Of a DNA stretch of 64,000 bases, positions 44,167 through 53,052 are shown piece after piece. The stretch comes from Williamsia muralis (GTDB lineage: Bacteria; Actinomycetota; Actinomycetes; Mycobacteriales; Mycobacteriaceae). Every line of letters starts with the position of its first letter. Position 1 is the first letter of the stretch. The stretch lies in NCBI RefSeq assembly GCF_002735905.1, contig NZ_PEBD01000010.1:744001-808000 (forward strand). The letters are read 5' to 3'. Under the pieces are notes generated by a model. The model was not told the origin of the DNA. It worked only from the letters and a program-made list of their open reading frames with translations, and searched no databases. Both the position numbers and the translations under genes were made by a program.

Positions 44167-45512
44167 CACTGACCAAGCCCAAGCGTGTATCCGGTGGCGA
44201 CGGTGAGCACGGCCACCTCGACGAGTTGTCCACCGATCCCATCGGCCTGTTCAAGAGAGTCCGCGAAGAATGCGGCGACGTCGGGATCTTCCAGCTCGCC
44301 GACCGCGAGGTCGCGCTGGTCTCGGGCGCGGCGGCCAACGAGGCCTTCTTCCGTGCATCGGAAGAGGACCTGGACCAGGCGGCGGCATACCCGTTCATGA
44401 CGCCCATCTTCGGTGAGGGTGTGGTGTTCGACGCGAGCCCCGAGCGGCGTTCGGAGATGCTCCACAACCAGGCGCTCAAGGGCGCTCACATGAAGAACCA
44501 TGCCGTGACCATCCCGCTCGAGGTCGAGCGCATGATCGCCGATTGGGGTGATTCGGGTGAGATCGATCTGCTCGAATTCTTCGCCGAGTTGACCATCTAC
44601 ACGTCGTCGACCTGCCTGGTGGGCAAGAAGTTCCGCGAACAGCTCGACGGCCGGTTCGCGCACCTCTACCACGATCTGGAAAAGGGCACCGACCCGATCG
44701 CGTACGTGGACGCCCATGCCGACATCGAGAGTTTCCGCAAGCGTGATGCCGCCCGCGAGGGACTGGTCGCCCTGGTCCAAGAGATCATGGACACCCGCAT
44801 CGCCGAGCCGGACGAGAGCGACGACAAGGACCTGCTCGACGTCCTGGTCTCGATCCGCGACGAGGAGGGCAACCTCCGTTTCACCGCGGACACCATCACC
44901 GGGATCTTCATCTCGATGATGTTCGCCGGACACCACACCACATCCGGCACCGCCGCCTGGACGCTGATCGAACTGCTGCGCCACCCCGACTACATGAAGC
45001 AGGTCACCGACGAGCTCGACGAGATCTACTCCGGTGGTGCCGAATACAGCTTCGGTGCGATGCGTCAGATCCCCAAGCTGGAGTCGGCGCTCAAAGAAGC
45101 CTTGCGGTTGCACCCTCCGCTGATCGTGTTGATGCGCGTGGTTCAGAACGAGTTCATCGTCGAGGACTTCGAGATCACCGCCGGCCAGACCATCGCCGCG
45201 TCGCCTGCCATCTCCAACCGGTTGCCGGAAGACTTCCCGAACCCGGACAGCTTCGACCCGGACCGCTACCTCGAGCCCCGTCAGGAAGATCTCGCCAACC
45301 GGTGGACGTGGATCCCCTTCGGTGCGGGCAGGCACCGTTGCGTCGGCGCGCAGTTCGCCATCATGCAGCTCAAGGCGATCTTCTCCGTGCTGCTGCAGAA
45401 CTATGAGTTCGAGATGAGCCAGCCGTCCGAGTCGTACAAGAACGATCACTCGAAAATGGTTGTGCAGCTGGCCCAGCCGTGCAAGGTGAAGTACCGCAAG
45501 CGCGCTCGCTGA
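44163..45512 (+). CDS. cyp51: Cytochrome P450 CYP51 (sterol 14-alpha-demethylase family)
   Basis: 449 residues. It follows mycobacterial CYP51 along its whole length: RVSGGDGEHGHLDE near the start, YPFMTPIFGEGVVFDAS, the I-helix FAGHHTTSG, ExxR EALR, and heme loop FGAGRHRCVGA with Cys393. CYP51 removes the 14-alpha methyl of lanosterol-type sterols; bacteria of this group do not make these sterols de novo, so the physiological substrate is an open question. Rv0764c is the counterpart. The stop is 15 bases before the ferredoxin. Confidence 0.95.
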   Translation: MTLTKPKRVSGGDGEHGHLDELSTDPIGLFKRVREECGDVGIFQLADREVALVSGAAANEAFFRASEEDLDQAAAYPFMTPIFGEGVVFDASPERRSEMLHNQALKGAHMKNHAVTIPLEVERMIADWGDSGEIDLLEFFAELTIYTSSTCLVGKKFREQLDGRFAHLYHDLEKGTDPIAYVDAHADIESFRKRDAAREGLVALVQEIMDTRIAEPDESDDKDLLDVLVSIRDEEGNLRFTADTITGIFISMMFAGHHTTSGTAAWTLIELLRHPDYMKQVTDELDEIYSGGAEYSFGAMRQIPKLESALKEALRLHPPLIVLMRVVQNEFIVEDFEITAGQTIAASPAISNRLPEDFPNPDSFDPDRYLEPRQEDLANRWTWIPFGAGRHRCVGAQFAIMQLKAIFSVLLQNYEFEMSQPSESYKNDHSKMVVQLAQPCKVKYRKRAR

Positions 45513-45527
45513 AGACAGGAACAGCCG

Positions 45528-45719
45528 ATGAGAATCGAAGTCGACCTGGATCTGTGCCAGGGACACGCAATGTGCGAGATGGAAGCACCGGAGATCTTCG
45601 AAGCTGAGCGTGAATCGGTGAATCTTCTTGACCCGCAACCGGATGATAGCCATTTGGAGGACGTCAAGCGCGCTGTGCGTTACTGTCCCACTCAGGCCCT
45701 CAAGATCATTGAAGAATGA
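45528..45719 (+). CDS. [3Fe-4S] ferredoxin, Rv0763c-like
   Basis: 63 residues. Cys10, Cys16 and Cys53 (CQGHAMC then CP) fit a three-cysteine [3Fe-4S] cluster; the fourth Cys of [4Fe-4S] proteins is missing. It is the standard electron donor to bacterial P450s and follows CYP51 after 15 bases, as Rv0763c does. It may serve both P450s of the operon. A reductase is not encoded in the window. Confidence 0.93.
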   Translation: MRIEVDLDLCQGHAMCEMEAPEIFEAERESVNLLDPQPDDSHLEDVKRAVRYCPTQALKIIEE

Positions 45720-45734
45720 AAGTTGGTTATTTCC

Positions 45735-46286
45735 ATGGCATTTGATCGCGCTGAGCTCGACGAGATGGTCGAGCGCTGGCTGCAGGGGAACGTCGACTGC
45801 GAGAAAGCCGGCGACTGGCGTCCGCTTGCAGAGTTCTACACCGAAGACGCCACATACGGCTGGAACTACGGCGCCAAGCATGACTTCATGGCGGTCGGTC
45901 GAGATGAGATCCGTGACTACGCGATCGGCTACGAGATGGACGGTCTCGACGGGTGGACCTACCCCTACCAGACGTGGGTGATCGACGAGAAGACCGGCGA
46001 CATGCTCGGACTGTGGAAGCAGATCTTCGAGGCCACCCGCCCGGACGGTTCGCACTATGGGCTGGAAGGGATTCAGGGCAGCTGGTTCAAGTACGCCGGC
46101 GATTTCAAGTGGGGCTGGCAGCGAGACTTCTTCGACTACGGCAACGTCACCGCTCTGTTCATGGAGATGATGACCGACGGCGTGATGAGCAAGGGAATGC
46201 AGGGCCGCATCGACCGGGTCCTCAACGCCAAGGAGTTGCTGCCAGGGTGGTACCCCCTCGGCAAGACTCCGGTTCCGATGTGGTGA
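45735..46286 (+). CDS. NTF2/SnoaL-like protein
   Basis: 183 residues from ATG 45735 (a TTG at 45723 is in frame). The pattern WLQGNVDCEKAGDWRPLAEFYTEDATYGW and WGWQRDFFDYGNV is that of the cone-shaped NTF2/SnoaL fold, which includes ketosteroid isomerases and polyketide cyclases. It is rich in aromatic residues, as expected for a hydrophobic pocket. No catalytic residue can be assigned. It lies 15 bases after the ferredoxin and seven before the next gene, firmly inside the operon. Confidence 0.72.
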   Translation: MAFDRAELDEMVERWLQGNVDCEKAGDWRPLAEFYTEDATYGWNYGAKHDFMAVGRDEIRDYAIGYEMDGLDGWTYPYQTWVIDEKTGDMLGLWKQIFEATRPDGSHYGLEGIQGSWFKYAGDFKWGWQRDFFDYGNVTALFMEMMTDGVMSKGMQGRIDRVLNAKELLPGWYPLGKTPVPMW

Positions 46287-46293
46287 CCGGCAG

Positions 46294-47550
46294 ATGTCAT
46301 ACGCGGACCTGAGTCGCGCCCAGCTGGCCAAGCTGGTGCCAGAACTACTGCTGTCCGGCCAGTTGATCGACCGGTCCGGAATGGCGCACTGCATAGCCGC
46401 TTTCGGCCGCGAGACCATGGCGCAGATCGCGATCGAGGAGTGGATGGCCGCGAGTCCGGTCTACACCGGGCGGATGCGAACCGCTCTGCAGATCGACGGC
46501 GACGGCGTGGCGGACATGTTCAAATGCCTGCAGCTCGACATCGGCGCACCACCTCAGTTCATGGACTTCCGGTACACGATCTTCGACAAGTATCACGGGG
46601 AGTTCGTCCTCAACCACTGCGGCGCGTTGATGGACGTGGAGCCGATGGGCGACGACTACGTGACCTCGATGTGCCACGACATCGAAGACCCCACCTTCGA
46701 CGCCACCGCGATCGCCACCAACCGGCGGGCACGGATTCGCCCGATCCACCGACCACCTCGCCGTCCGGCGGATCAGCACCCGCACTGCGCGTGGACGGTC
46801 ACCATCGAGCCGGACCGCGAAGAGCTACCGCTGCCTCCCGAATCCATCGAGATGTCGAAAACACAGGCTGCGAAGATCGAACTGTCGCCGATCGACCCGG
46901 AAAGCGAGGGCCACGGGGACTACATCGGGCCGGTCTGGGAAGACCTGCGTTTCGAGGACTGGTCCCACTCGGCCCTGGTGCGCATCGCCGAAGAGGTTGC
47001 ACTGCAACACCATCTGCTGGCGTTGGGCTTTCTGATGTCGGTTCGGGGCAAGACCGACATAGACAAGGCAGCCGAGATCTTCCGCAAGCAGCTGACGGGA
47101 ATATCCGGTCTGACGGCCGATCGGTTGCGTAAATGCCTTGGCCTCGGACAGGGCGCCGAAGATCTGGCCGCGGTACTGCGGGTGCATCCGATCCTCGGCC
47201 CCGATCAGTACGCCGGCACCGAGGTGTCGGTTCACGGCACCGGGGAGTCCGCCATCGTCCGGCTGCGTATCCCTGCCGATTCCAGTGCGGTCGCCGACGG
47301 CGGCTGGCTGGCACACATCGATCCAGACCATCTCGAACCGATCCTGGCGATGGCCACCGGTGTCGATCTCACCTGGTCGGCGGTGACCGGTTACCGCGAC
47401 GGTGGCGACGTGGTGGTCGAGATCGCACATGCCGAAGCCATCAAGGAACTCGGCGAGGTCGCGATCGCGCGATTCAGCGGCGGATCGACTTTCGAGTTCG
47501 CCGATCGAGGTATCCCGCTGTCGATCACGCCGGTCAACACGGGCGCCTGA
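46294..47550 (+). CDS. Unrecognised 418-residue protein in the CYP51 operon
   Basis: I do not recognise this protein. The N-terminal 170 residues contain a conserved-looking Cys/His set: HC (108-109), CHD (127-129), H152 and HPHC (162-165), around the segments FDKYHGEF and EDPTFDA. The pattern of an early Cys, a C-x-D and a late Cys vaguely recalls the L-2-amino-thiazoline-4-carboxylate hydrolase family. The C-terminal half (about 200-418) is mostly helical with a GLTADRLRKCLGLG segment. No signal peptide or membrane segment. It starts seven bases after the NTF2-like gene and ends five before the SDR. Confidence 0.8.
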   Translation: MSYADLSRAQLAKLVPELLLSGQLIDRSGMAHCIAAFGRETMAQIAIEEWMAASPVYTGRMRTALQIDGDGVADMFKCLQLDIGAPPQFMDFRYTIFDKYHGEFVLNHCGALMDVEPMGDDYVTSMCHDIEDPTFDATAIATNRRARIRPIHRPPRRPADQHPHCAWTVTIEPDREELPLPPESIEMSKTQAAKIELSPIDPESEGHGDYIGPVWEDLRFEDWSHSALVRIAEEVALQHHLLALGFLMSVRGKTDIDKAAEIFRKQLTGISGLTADRLRKCLGLGQGAEDLAAVLRVHPILGPDQYAGTEVSVHGTGESAIVRLRIPADSSAVADGGWLAHIDPDHLEPILAMATGVDLTWSAVTGYRDGGDVVVEIAHAEAIKELGEVAIARFSGGSTFEFADRGIPLSITPVNTGA

Positions 47551-47555
47551 CCTCC

Positions 47556-48428
47556 GTGGCCGAACAGCATCTCTCCGGCAAGTGCGTGGTGATCGCCGGT
47601 TCGAGCCGGGGAATCGGTCGCGCCGTGGCCGAACTCCTTGTCGCCGACGGTGCATCGGTGGTGATGAACGGACGCGACGGTGAGGTGGCGTCCCGCGCTG
47701 CCGCTGATATGAGGGGCCTCGGCGGCGTCGCGGTGGCAGTTGCCGGTTCGGCGGCCGATGACGGCGTCGCCGAAGCACTGATCGCGGCATCGACCGACGA
47801 GTTCGGCGGTCTGGATGCGGTGATCAACTGCGCCGGGATCGCCGAACCCGAACAGTCGTCGATCCTCACCATGTCGACTGCCGACTTCCGCGCGCAGCTC
47901 GACGCCCACCTGCTGAGCACTTTCGAGTTGGCTCGGGTGGCGGCGCCGGTCCTGTCCCGGCAGGGTCACGGGTCGATCGTGGCCACGGGCTCTGCGGCCG
48001 CGGCCGGCAACTTCGGTGGCACCGGATATCCGGCGGCCAAAGGCGGCGTCAATGGTCTGGCGCTGGCGCTGGCCGCGGACCTGAAGCCGCACGGTGTCCG
48101 GGTCAACGTCATCTGTCCCGGTGGGAGAACCCGACTGTCGACCGGCGCCGGCTACGAAGCGCACATCAGGGGTCTCTTCGAGCGCGGGCTGCTCGACGAG
48201 TTCACCCGTGACGCCGCGCTCGATCCGGCACCGCCGGATTACGTGGCCCCGCTGTACGCCTACCTGGTGAGTGATCTGGCGTCCGAGGTGACCGGCCAGA
48301 TATTCAGTGCCGCAGGAGGGTTCATCGGCCGATACCCGGCGTTCGAGCCTGCTTTCGTGGCGTATCGCGGACACCAGGACGAACCGCCCTACACATTGCC
48401 GGAGTTGCATCGACTCGTTCCCGACTGA
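47556..48428 (+). CDS. SDR family oxidoreductase
   Basis: 290 residues from GTG 47556, five bases after the preceding stop. AGSSRGIG cofactor loop, NCAG, catalytic GYPAAK and C-terminal EVTGQIFSAAGG are present. The C-terminal extension past the usual SDR end (GFIGRYPAFEPAFVAYRG) resembles the one in multifunctional beta-oxidation enzymes and related hydroxyacyl-CoA dehydrogenases. It may dehydrogenate a hydroxyacyl-CoA or sterol-like alcohol. It is the second SDR of the operon. Confidence 0.85.
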   Translation: MAEQHLSGKCVVIAGSSRGIGRAVAELLVADGASVVMNGRDGEVASRAAADMRGLGGVAVAVAGSAADDGVAEALIAASTDEFGGLDAVINCAGIAEPEQSSILTMSTADFRAQLDAHLLSTFELARVAAPVLSRQGHGSIVATGSAAAAGNFGGTGYPAAKGGVNGLALALAADLKPHGVRVNVICPGGRTRLSTGAGYEAHIRGLFERGLLDEFTRDAALDPAPPDYVAPLYAYLVSDLASEVTGQIFSAAGGFIGRYPAFEPAFVAYRGHQDEPPYTLPELHRLVPD

Positions 48429-48462
48429 TCTGCGTGGGCGACGGTCGTGATAGGCAGTGGAC

Positions 48463-49362
48463 ATGACCGAATCGTCTGGGCCGCTGACCTCGCTCGCCAT
48501 CGAGTACTCGAAAACCGACGCGGGGGTTCGTTCTTTTCGCCAGTACGTGGGGACCGGATTGCTGGATCACCGGGGCGATGCCGGACTGACCTCGGTCGCC
48601 ACACTCGCCGAGATCGTGGGCGGTTCCGAGTTCTATCATTCGCAGCCCCCAGGATCGGCGACCGTCCAGGCCAGGCTCGCGTTGTCGATGCCGGTACCCG
48701 TGACCGTCGGCACCTTCGTACAGGGGTTCGGTCGAGTGGTCGGGATGACGGGCGGACACGGGGTGACGTCGGCCGAACTGGTCGACGACGCCGGCCACGT
48801 GGTCTGTTTGGCGATCGGGCGAGGGATCGTCGTCAGCAGACCGACCGGCGAGGTACCCGAGGGAGAGGCCGGCCACGCCGCGGGGTCTGCCCGCCGTGAT
48901 CCTGAGGCGCCCGCGCCCCCACCTCTCGACGACGCGCTCACCGGTGTCGACATACTTCGTGGTCTGGCAGAAGGAAGCATCGGGCACGGACCCGTGCAGC
49001 GGATGTTCGGTATCCGGGTCGCCGCGGTGGGCGACAAGAACATCACCGTCGCCGTCACGCCGACCCCCGGGATGGCCAATCGGATGGGCACCATGCACGG
49101 CGGCGTGGTGGTGGCCGCGATGACGGAGGCGTGCTCGCTCGGCGCCGAGTTGCCCGCCGCCGCGGGAGTTCGTTTCCGGATCGTCGACATCACGCTCAGC
49201 TACTTCCGATCGCCCGCGATAGAAGGAGGTGAGCTGGCCATCTCGGTCCAGTTGATCAAGGCAGGCCGCCGGATCGTCTCGCTGCTGGCCACCATGGTGG
49301 GCGCCGACGGAACTGTCCTCGCCGAGGCCACGGCCGATGCCGCAGTGGTACCACCGGGCTAA
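48463..49362 (+). CDS. Double-hotdog PaaI-type thioesterase
   Basis: 299 residues from ATG 48463. The N-terminal half looks like one hotdog domain, and the C-terminal half a second, with NRMGTMHGGVVVAAMTEA as the PaaI signature (HGG). A Pro/Asp-rich linker joins them around residue 145. PaaI-like thioesterases hydrolyse aromatic or medium-chain acyl-CoA. The first domain lacks a visible HGG and may be structural. It is the last gene of the CYP51 operon after a 34-base gap. A 28-base inverted repeat follows the stop. Confidence 0.8.
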   Translation: MTESSGPLTSLAIEYSKTDAGVRSFRQYVGTGLLDHRGDAGLTSVATLAEIVGGSEFYHSQPPGSATVQARLALSMPVPVTVGTFVQGFGRVVGMTGGHGVTSAELVDDAGHVVCLAIGRGIVVSRPTGEVPEGEAGHAAGSARRDPEAPAPPPLDDALTGVDILRGLAEGSIGHGPVQRMFGIRVAAVGDKNITVAVTPTPGMANRMGTMHGGVVVAAMTEACSLGAELPAAAGVRFRIVDITLSYFRSPAIEGGELAISVQLIKAGRRIVSLLATMVGADGTVLAEATADAAVVPPG

Positions 49363-49386
49363 AACAAGCAGCAGTGCTTGCTTTAG
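49359..49386. promoter_or_regulatory. Candidate operator: 12-4-12 inverted repeat before the acyl-CoA carboxylase operon
   Basis: CTAAAACAAGCA (49359-49370), GCAG, TGCTTGCTTTAG (49375-49386); the arms pair at 11 of 12 positions. It covers the thioesterase stop codon and lies 27 bases before GTG 49413. It fits a TetR operator for the regulator at 58557; a terminator hairpin is the alternative, but there is no U-tract. Confidence 0.6.
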
Positions 49387-49412
49387 CTCCCGGGTCGTGT
49401 GATGCTGGCCCG

Positions 49413-50186
49413 GTGAGCATCGTGGCCGAGTTGGTGGCAGACCTGTCCGCCGAGATCGACGTCGTTGACAGCATGGTTGCAGATCTACCCGAATCCGGTT
49501 GGTTTGCAAGCACTCCCGCTGTCGGGTGGAAGGTCATCGACCAGGTGGCGCACCTGTCGTGGACCGACGAGCAGGCTCGCGTCGCGGCCACCGACCCCGC
49601 AGCGTTCGACGACATCCTCAAGACGGCATGGGAGAAACCCGCCACGTTCGTCGATGACGGGGCTCGTGAAGAGGCGGCGAAGTCGCCCGCGCAACTCCTT
49701 GCCGAATGGCGTACGCGTCGACGTGCTCTGATGGACGCGCTCTTGTCCCACCCGCCCGGCGAGAAGCTGCCGTGGTTCGGGCCGCCCATGTCGGCGGCAT
49801 CGATGGCCACGGCCCGGCTCATGGAGGTGTGGGCTCACGGCCTCGACATCGCCGATGCGCTGGGAATCTCCAACGAACCGACCGCTCGACTGAAGTCGAT
49901 TGCACACTTGGGGGTCAGAACCCGTGATTTTGCGTATCAGGTGAACCAGATCATTCCTCCCGCCGAGGAATTCCGGTATGAGCTGACGGCTCCCGACGGT
50001 TCGGTGTGGACGTGGGGGCCAGAGGGGGCTGCGCAGAAGGTGTCCGGTTCGGCTCTCGACTTCTGCCTCTTGGTGACCCAACGCCGGAACCCAGCGGATG
50101 TCGACATCCGCACCGAGGGTGACGATGCGGCCCGGTGGGTGACCATCGCGCAGTGCTTCGCGGGTCCTCCTGGAGGCGGCCGATGA
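49413..50186 (+). CDS. TIGR03084-family protein (DinB/MDMPI-like)
   Basis: 257 residues from GTG 49413. The N-terminal part has the DinB/maleylpyruvate-isomerase-like helical layout with the paired His/Glu residues (VAHLSWTDEQ, EVWAHGLDIADAL) that bind a metal in that fold. The whole matches the TIGR03084 group, which frequently lies next to AtuA-like and acyl-CoA carboxylase genes in actinobacteria. Function unknown. It is the first gene of the operon and overlaps AtuA by four bases. Confidence 0.8.
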   Translation: MSIVAELVADLSAEIDVVDSMVADLPESGWFASTPAVGWKVIDQVAHLSWTDEQARVAATDPAAFDDILKTAWEKPATFVDDGAREEAAKSPAQLLAEWRTRRRALMDALLSHPPGEKLPWFGPPMSAASMATARLMEVWAHGLDIADALGISNEPTARLKSIAHLGVRTRDFAYQVNQIIPPAEEFRYELTAPDGSVWTWGPEGAAQKVSGSALDFCLLVTQRRNPADVDIRTEGDDAARWVTIAQCFAGPPGGGR

Positions 50187-51892
50187 GCGCGGTACGCATC
50201 GGCAACGCGTCAGGTTTCTACGGTGACCGCTTCGCCGCGATGCAGGAGATGCTCACCGGCGGTGAACTCGACTACCTGACCGGCGACTACCTCGCCGAGC
50301 TGACCATGCTCATTCTCGGACGTGACCGACTCAAGGACTCCACGCTCGGTTACGCGAAAACCTTTCTGCGACAGATGGAGACAAATCTCGGCACGGCGAT
50401 GGATCGCGGTGTCAAGATCGTCAGCAACGCGGGCGGGGTGAACCCGGCGGGCCTGGCCGAGGCGTTGACCCGGCTGGCAGGCGAACTCGGCCTCTCACCC
50501 TCCATCGCCTACGTCGACGGCGACGACCTCACCGCGAGTGCCGCCGATCTCGGGCTGGGAACGCCACTGACAGCAAACGCGTACCTCGGTGGCTTCGGCA
50601 TCGCCGCCGCCCTGCAAGCCGGTGCCGACATCGTGGTGACCGGTCGCGTCACCGACGCGTCACTGACCGTGGGTCCCGCCATCGCCCACTTCGGTTGGGA
50701 GCCGGACAATCTCGATCAGATCGCCGGTGCCATGGTCGCTGGCCACATCATCGAATGCGGCACCCAGGCAACCGGCGGCAACTATGCGTTCTTCACCGAG
50801 ATCGCAGACCTGCGTCACCCGGGATTCCCGATCGCCGAGGTCGAGGCCGACGGGTCGTCGGTGATCACCAAACATGCCGGAACGGGCGGAGCGGTCACGG
50901 TCGGAACCGTCACAGCTCAGTTGCTGTACGAGGTAGGCGGGCCGCGCTACCTCGGGCCCGATGCAACCACCTGTCTCGACACGATCGAGATCGAGGATCT
51001 CGGCGACGACCGCGTGCGGGTGACCGGTGTGCGAGGTGAGGCACCACCGGACACCCTGAAGGTGTCGCTGAACCATTTGGCCGGATTCCGTAACGAGATC
51101 ACCATGATCCTCACGGGTCTGGACATCGAGGCGAAGGCAGAACTGGTGCGGACGCAGTTCGAGTCCGAGCTCCACCACGCACCGGCCGACCTCACCTGGA
51201 CCCTCACGCGCCTCGATCACACCGACGCACCGACGCAACAACAGGCGAGTGCAGTGCTCCAGTGTGTCGCCAAGGACCCTGACCCGAAGGTCGTCGGGCG
51301 CCAGTTCTCCTCGGCTGCGGTCGAATTGGCGCTGGCCAGTTACCCGGGTTTCACGATGTCCGCCCCGCCGGGGACAGGCTCGCCCTTTGCGGTGTTCGAG
51401 CCCGGATATGTACCGGCACACAGCGTTCCTCACCGGGTGCATCTCGCGGACGGAACGACGCTCGACATCGACGCCAGCCCGGTGGCGACGTCGGCTCCGG
51501 TTGCCGACACGTCATCGCCGGACGAGCCGGCCGATCCCGCCCGCTGGGGCCTCACCCGACGGGCGCCGCTGGGCGACATCGCCGGCGCGCGCAGTGGAGA
51601 CAAGGGCGGAAGCGCCAATGTCGGTGTGTGGGTGCGCAACCCGGACCACTTCGAGTGGCTGGTGGCAACCCTCACGACGGATCGGTTCACAGCCTTGATT
51701 CCCGAAGCCGCCGAACTGACGGTCCATCGCCACGTCTTCCCGAACCTGCTGGCGATCAACTTTGTGATCGAGGGCATCCTCGGTCGCGGTGTCGCGGACA
51801 ACGTCCGGTTCGACCCACAGGCCAAAGGCCTGGGGGAATGGCTGAGATCACGACACATCGACATCCCCATCGAATTCGGAGAACTGACGTGA
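50183..51892 (+). CDS. AtuA-like (DUF1446) protein with C-terminal ferredoxin-fold domain
   Basis: 569 residues from ATG 50183 (ATGA overlap). The N-terminal about 440 residues are DUF1446/AtuA: NAGGVNP, GGFGIAAALQAGADIVVTGRVTDASLT and AIDCGTQATGGN-like segments. The C-terminal 100 residues (LGDIAGARSGDKGGSANVGVW) are the AtuA-like ferredoxin-fold domain, which binds no Fe-S. AtuA is essential for acyclic terpene (citronellol/geraniol) catabolism in Pseudomonas, but its reaction is unknown. In M. tuberculosis, similar genes precede fadE13-accD2-accA2. The neighbours support a branched acyl-CoA substrate. Confidence 0.85.
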   Translation: MSAVRIGNASGFYGDRFAAMQEMLTGGELDYLTGDYLAELTMLILGRDRLKDSTLGYAKTFLRQMETNLGTAMDRGVKIVSNAGGVNPAGLAEALTRLAGELGLSPSIAYVDGDDLTASAADLGLGTPLTANAYLGGFGIAAALQAGADIVVTGRVTDASLTVGPAIAHFGWEPDNLDQIAGAMVAGHIIECGTQATGGNYAFFTEIADLRHPGFPIAEVEADGSSVITKHAGTGGAVTVGTVTAQLLYEVGGPRYLGPDATTCLDTIEIEDLGDDRVRVTGVRGEAPPDTLKVSLNHLAGFRNEITMILTGLDIEAKAELVRTQFESELHHAPADLTWTLTRLDHTDAPTQQQASAVLQCVAKDPDPKVVGRQFSSAAVELALASYPGFTMSAPPGTGSPFAVFEPGYVPAHSVPHRVHLADGTTLDIDASPVATSAPVADTSSPDEPADPARWGLTRRAPLGDIAGARSGDKGGSANVGVWVRNPDHFEWLVATLTTDRFTALIPEAAELTVHRHVFPNLLAINFVIEGILGRGVADNVRFDPQAKGLGEWLRSRHIDIPIEFGELT

Positions 51893-53052
51893 GAACACTC
51901 GAGACCCCGGCGTGGAGAACTGACGAGCGGGCGCAATTGCGCAGTACCGTCAGGGCTTTCGCGCAGCGACACATCTTGCCGCACCAGGACGAGTGGGAGC
52001 GCCTCGGCGAGCTGCCGCTGGACCTGCACAAGCAGGCCGCAGAGGTGGGGCTCCTCGGATTGGGCTTTCCCGAAGAGGTCGGCGGCTCGGGCGGAGACCT
52101 GATCGACGCCACGATCCTGGGCGAGGAACTGCACTACGCAGGTGTGTCCGGTGGCGTGTTCTCGTCGCTGCTCACCTGCGGGATCGCGCTACCGCATCTG
52201 ATCACGGCACGAGATGCCGAGCAGATCGAGAAGTGGGTTCGGCCCACGTTGGCCGGAGAGAAGATCGGAAGTCTCGCGATCACCGAACCCGGAGGCGGCA
52301 GCGATGTCGGCCACCTGACCACCGCTGCGGTTCGCGACGGTGATCACTACATCGTCAACGGCACCAAGACCTACATCACCTCAGGTGTACGTGCGGACTT
52401 CGTCGTCACCGCGGTACGCACCGGCGGGCCGGGCGCCGGTGGCGTCTCCCTACTGGTGGTCGAGCGCGGCACCCCCGGCTTCACGGTCACCCGCAAGCTC
52501 GACAAGATGGGTTGGCGCGCATCGGATACCGCTGAGCTGTCGTACGCGGACGTCCGCGTGCCCGCCACCAACCTCGTCGGTGCGGAGAACTCCGGGTTCG
52601 TGCAGATCGCGCAAGCTTTTGTCACCGAACGGGTCGGCCTGGCCGTGCAGGCCTACGCCAGCGCCCAACGGTGTCTCGACCTCACCCTGGAGTGGATCCG
52701 TGAGCGGCACACCTTCGGCAAACCGCTGATCGCCCGGCAGTCGGTGCAGGAAACGGTCACCGAGATGGCCCGCAAGATCGACGTGGTCCGCACCTACACC
52801 CACGCGATCGTGGACGCCGCGGCCGCCGGCGAGACCGATCTGATCGCCGAGGTCTGTTTCGCGAAGAACAGCGCCGTCGAGGCCGGGGAGTGGGTGGCCG
52901 ACAAGGCAGTTCAGCTGTTCGGTGGGGCGGGGTACATGACCGGCACCGAGGTCGAACGCCAGTATCGCGACATGCGAATCATCGGTATCGGCGGCGGAAC
53001 AACCGAAATCCTCACCGGCCTCGCCGGAAAACGATTGGGGTACCACCCGTGA
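51889..53052 (+). CDS. Acyl-CoA dehydrogenase (FadE13-like)
   Basis: 387 residues from GTG 51889 (GTGA overlap). The FAD-binding ITEPGGGSDVG and the RHTFGKPL segments are typical. The usual C-terminal catalytic Glu (MCAD position 376) is replaced by Gly (IGGGTTEI), and a Glu in TERVGLA (247) occupies the G-helix position used by isovaleryl-CoA dehydrogenase. This suggests a branched-chain acyl-CoA substrate. It introduces the alpha,beta double bond required before carboxylation. It sits in the order of fadE13 before accD2. Confidence 0.87.
   Translation: MRTLETPAWRTDERAQLRSTVRAFAQRHILPHQDEWERLGELPLDLHKQAAEVGLLGLGFPEEVGGSGGDLIDATILGEELHYAGVSGGVFSSLLTCGIALPHLITARDAEQIEKWVRPTLAGEKIGSLAITEPGGGSDVGHLTTAAVRDGDHYIVNGTKTYITSGVRADFVVTAVRTGGPGAGGVSLLVVERGTPGFTVTRKLDKMGWRASDTAELSYADVRVPATNLVGAENSGFVQIAQAFVTERVGLAVQAYASAQRCLDLTLEWIRERHTFGKPLIARQSVQETVTEMARKIDVVRTYTHAIVDAAAAGETDLIAEVCFAKNSAVEAGEWVADKAVQLFGGAGYMTGTEVERQYRDMRIIGIGGGTTEILTGLAGKRLGYHP

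Noticed and set aside
43845-46418. 857-codon minus-strand open frame opposite the SDR, CYP51 and ferredoxin genes
   Set aside because: No motif, no ribosome site, and it covers genes with unmistakable family signatures on the other strand.
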